Origin: Clostridiaceae bacterium
Lineage (GTDB): Bacteria; Bacillota; Clostridia; Saccharofermentanales; DTU023
Assembly: GCA_012800135.1 (NCBI GenBank)
Contig: JAAZJV010000188.1
Location: forward strand, 1 to 7,673
DNA: 7,673 nucleotides
Reading direction: 5' to 3'
In this document: piece after piece, positions 5,537 through 7,673 of the stretch
Layout of the letters: each line of letters opens with the position of its first letter
Numbering within the stretch: position 1 is the stretch's first letter
The notes under the pieces: generated by a model
Databases searched by the model: none
Told to the model about the DNA's origin: nothing
Seen by the model: the letters and a program-made list of their open reading frames with translations, nothing else
Made by a program: the position numbers and the translations under genes

Positions 5537-6189
5537 ATGCCCTGATCTCCCGGAATACGATCCTGTATGCGACCATCTGACATCAGAAACGTTGTATCCG
5601 CTAATATTCTCAAATCGTCTTTATTGTGGCTGGCAATAATGATCAAGGCATCACGATCTTTTTCCTCTAACAAGAGTTGACGTATTGCTTTGACGGATTC
5701 CTCGTCCAAGCTGTTGGTAGGCTCATCGAGCATGATTAAATCGGGTCGTTCCATAATCGCTTGTGCGATGGCAAGTTTTTGCTTCATCCCGAGAGAATAT
5801 TCCTTATACTTACGCTTGTCGTGGGGGTCAAGCCCGACTCGTTCTAGAACAGCGGATATTTCTTGATCGCCGATTTGTTTTTTTATAGAGGCGATGAAGC
5901 GAAGACATTCAAATCCGGTATATCGCGGCCAAAATCCGACATTTTCAATCGTAAGTCCCATACTTTCCGGGAAGGAGACATCGCGTCCTATGACTTTGCC
6001 GAAAACGTCGATCTCACCGCTAGTGGGGATGATCAATCCAGAAATGAGCCTGATTAACATCGTCTTGCCGGAACCATTCCTCCCGTACAAACCATAAATA
6101 TTTCCTTTTTCTAATGTGAGGTTGATATCGGACAATATCTCTCTCTTTTTTATCGTTTTATAAACATTGGTCAGTGTAAGCGTTTTCAA
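5533..6189 (-). CDS. ABC-2-type exporter ATP-binding protein
   Basis: This is the cytoplasmic ATPase of an export complex, 218 aa from the preferred TTG start. Walker A GRNGSGKT lies at residues 36-43, signature YSLGMKQ at 131-137, Walker B LIMLDEP at 151-157, and the switch histidine is H188 in ASHN. The Q-loop position reads GLTIENVGFWP with Glu (E82) instead of Gln. This GxxIE spelling is the form seen in BcrA/LanF-type bacteriocin and antimicrobial-peptide immunity exporters. The protein is shorter than BcrA (about 300 aa) because it lacks the C-terminal extension. A longer reading from TTG at 6228 would add 13 residues overlapping permease B. The GGAGG at 6200-6204 supports the shorter start 2 bases after the permease stop. 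It overlaps the next gene by ATGA. Confidence 0.96.
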   Translation of the reverse strand: MKTLTLTNVYKTIKKREILSDINLTLEKGNIYGLYGRNGSGKTMLIRLISGLIIPTSGEIDVFGKVIGRDVSFPESMGLTIENVGFWPRYTGFECLRFIASIKKQIGDQEISAVLERVGLDPHDKRKYKEYSLGMKQKLAIAQAIMERPDLIMLDEPTNSLDEESVKAIRQLLLEEKDRDALIIIASHNKDDLRILADTTFLMSDGRIQDRIPGDQGI

Positions 6190-6191
6190 TT

Positions 6192-6977
6192 TTATAGTTC
6201 CTCCATTATGTTTTTCTTGTTGATCCAAAAAGCACTTGATAAAAGAATCACGATAATCGACAGTGCAACAAAAACTCCGGTCAAAAGAAACGTTACCTGA
6301 GAAGTCTCTAATATCGGGTTCACCATCTGAATATCAAGGATTTCCCAAACCTCCTTATGCAAGAACAACAACGCGTTTGAAACAGGAAAGCTCGAAACGA
6401 AAAAAGATGACAGCGGAAACAACGGCAGGAGCAGTATCCAAGCTACATAGAGAATATAGAAGACAGAGGAGATGAGCGCTGTATTCCTCTTGACAGAAAC
6501 GACTGCTGCGATCACGGTGAAAACGGTGTTGCAAATCACAAGCGTACTGAGTAAGAAAAAAGAACAAAGCATCCATTTTGTAAGATCAATCTCACAACGA
6601 TAGAACATAGCAATCAAGAATGTCGTGAAAAACTGGAGCAGGTAAAAACTGATCGAGTCAATTAATATTCTGCCGTAATGTTTTAATAGCCAAATTACTC
6701 TATTTTTCGTTCTAGTAAAGATATACGTCGATGCAAAAATGAAATCGTCATTGATCTGATTTGAGAACAAACTCAGTTGAATAAAAAAGGATAACGAAAA
6801 AACGAAAACGGGAACAAACGCCACGCCATCGAGCGAAACAACGCCGGCATAAACATAGAAAAGAAACAAGTGCGCCTTAGAGTTGATAAAGCTCTTGTAA
6901 ATAGAATAAAAATACATCGACTGTACAATCGTTATGGCAAGAATAATCGGAATTGAAAAAAATTTACGCTTCCGCAT
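6192..6977 (-). CDS. ABC-2-type permease B
   Basis: This is a 261-aa integral membrane protein with six hydrophobic segments at about 6-26, 50-72, 104-126, 134-161, 167-190 and 227-251, the standard ABC-2 half-exporter topology. Before the third segment lies a cytoplasmic motif YIFTRTKNR (85-93), with SFYLLQFF 17 residues after it. The same layout occurs in permease A, so the two are paralogous and probably form a heterodimer driven by the downstream ATPase. The ATG at 6977 overlaps the permease A stop by 14 bp; AGAAGGGA upstream is a modest ribosome binding site. The sequence is intact. The substrate is unknown. Confidence 0.85.
   Translation of the reverse strand: MRKRKFFSIPIILAITIVQSMYFYSIYKSFINSKAHLFLFYVYAGVVSLDGVAFVPVFVFSLSFFIQLSLFSNQINDDFIFASTYIFTRTKNRVIWLLKHYGRILIDSISFYLLQFFTTFLIAMFYRCEIDLTKWMLCSFFLLSTLVICNTVFTVIAAVVSVKRNTALISSVFYILYVAWILLLPLFPLSSFFVSSFPVSNALLFLHKEVWEILDIQMVNPILETSQVTFLLTGVFVALSIIVILLSSAFWINKKNIMEEL
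6200..6204 (-). promoter_or_regulatory. Shine-Dalgarno fixing the TTG start of the ATPase gene
   Basis: GGAGG lies inside the last codons of permease B (MEEL) and 10 bases ahead of TTG at 6189-6187. No comparable site precedes the alternative TTG at 6228-6226. Ribosomes finishing permease B would be placed at this start, so the two products should be made in a fixed ratio. Confidence 0.65.
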
Positions 6978-7673
6978 GGTTGAGATCCCTTCTTCTCATA
7001 AGAATAATAAGAAACGGGAGCGCTCCCGTCACGATTACTTTTACAAGCATGAACAGAAGTTCCAGCCCCAGCGGAATGAAAAAAGAAGCCGTTAAGTTAA
7101 AAAATCGATCGACATAGACAGGCATTAAATTCATAGGTGTGATAAATAGGTGAAGATTTATAGGGTTATTGCCAAATAGTGGAAAAACGGAAAGCAAAAA
7201 ATCGATTCCCATAATAAAGAAAAACACCACCGAGGCGCCGGCTGTATTGCTTAAAATTTCAAATAATAAAATATAAAGTAGAAATGAAAATAGAATAGTG
7301 CCAAACTGGACAAGATAAACCAGAGCATAATCAAAACCCATAAACTGCAAGAATGAAATCCCGTCAATACAAAGCAGCATGATTGTTTCTACAATAACTT
7401 TCGCTGCGAAATAAAAAGATGCAGCGAAAAACGCCAATCGCAAATCTGTCACATGAAGGGATATAAATGAACGATGACGTACGATAATAAGTGGATTATG
7501 AACCTTGGAAAACAGACTGACAAAAAAGATCAACAAGACCGGCACATGTACCATAAAAGCGATATTTGAGGAATGAGAGCGAGAATAAAACTGGAAAATC
7601 GCATCGTCTTGGCCAAGGGAGACGATAAGACAAATAGAAATTATCAGGAAAAGAATTAATACAGCGGGCAGTA
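6964..7673 (-). CDS. ABC-2-type permease A (5' end beyond window)
   Basis: The reverse frame ends in TAA at 6964-6966 and stays open to the right edge with no stop, 235 residues visible. An ATG at 7554 would give 196 aa. However, it lies in a hydrophobic stretch, lacks a ribosome binding site, and would discard an upstream membrane segment (LPAVLILFLIISICLIVSLG). The true start is therefore outside the window. Hydrophobic segments fall at visible residues about 1-19, 37-55, 79-100, 112-138, 145-165 and 200-225. NPLIIVRHRSF (59-69) followed by SFYF (85-88) matches the corresponding region of permease B in spacing and pattern. It is the first visible gene of the operon; the promoter is not in the window. 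Confidence 0.82.
   Translation of the reverse strand, partial: LPAVLILFLIISICLIVSLGQDDAIFQFYSRSHSSNIAFMVHVPVLLIFFVSLFSKVHNPLIIVRHRSFISLHVTDLRLAFFAASFYFAAKVIVETIMLLCIDGISFLQFMGFDYALVYLVQFGTILFSFLLYILLFEILSNTAGASVVFFFIMGIDFLLSVFPLFGNNPINLHLFITPMNLMPVYVDRFFNLTASFFIPLGLELLFMLVKVIVTGALPFLIILMRRRDLNHAEA

Noticed and set aside
5863..6475. Forward open frames opposite the ATPase and permease B
   Set aside because: Antisense to conserved coding sequence with no start signals.
7552..7554. ATG as the start of permease A
   Set aside because: No ribosome binding site, and the frame remains open upstream through an additional membrane segment to the window edge.
1..7673. CRISPR array, tRNA, rRNA or complete insertion sequence
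   Set aside because: No regularly spaced repeats, cloverleaf-like sequence, rRNA signature or transposase gene with terminal repeats was found by reading.

Overview
The window looks like a chromosomal segment from a Bacillota (Firmicutes), probably clostridia-like. The basis is the strong GGAGG-type ribosome binding sites, TTG start codons, ATGA-type gene couplings, moderate-to-low GC and the protein types. The genus cannot be fixed from the sequence.

Layout. (1) Positions 1-694 are gene-poor. They hold the 3' tail of a forward gene running in from the left edge, a perfect 12-bp inverted repeat shaped like a tyrosine-recombinase site (loxP/dif-like), a possible small reverse gene or remnant, and a 22-bp exact copy of a stretch of the asd gene. 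(2) Positions 695-2139 (reverse) carry a two-gene type IV toxin-antitoxin / abortive-infection module: AbiEi antitoxin, then AbiEii nucleotidyltransferase toxin, coupled by ATGA. Just upstream is a well-formed promoter whose -10 box lies in the loop of a perfect 7-bp inverted repeat, a likely AbiEi operator. (3) Positions 2140-2442 contain that promoter and a decayed fragment resembling the C-terminal half of a PIN-domain (VapC-like) toxin. (4) asd (reverse, 2443-3519) encodes aspartate-semialdehyde dehydrogenase and is intact. (5) Diverging from it at 3647-4687 is a complete XerC/XerD-like tyrosine recombinase with a TTG start. (6) Positions 4844-7673 (reverse) form a tightly coupled ABC-2 export operon running in from the right edge: permease A (5' end outside the window), permease B, a short ATPase and a membrane-anchored extracellular protein.

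How the genes relate. asd and the recombinase are housekeeping-type genes. The AbiE pair, the PIN remnant, the stray asd repeat and the recombinase-site-like palindrome suggest that the left 2.4 kb is a turnover zone where defence or toxin genes arrive and decay. The right-hand operon is a self-contained heterodimeric-permease exporter. Its GxxIE-type ATPase recalls bacteriocin or antimicrobial-peptide immunity exporters, but its substrate cannot be read from the sequence.

No rRNA, tRNA, CRISPR array or complete insertion sequence was seen.
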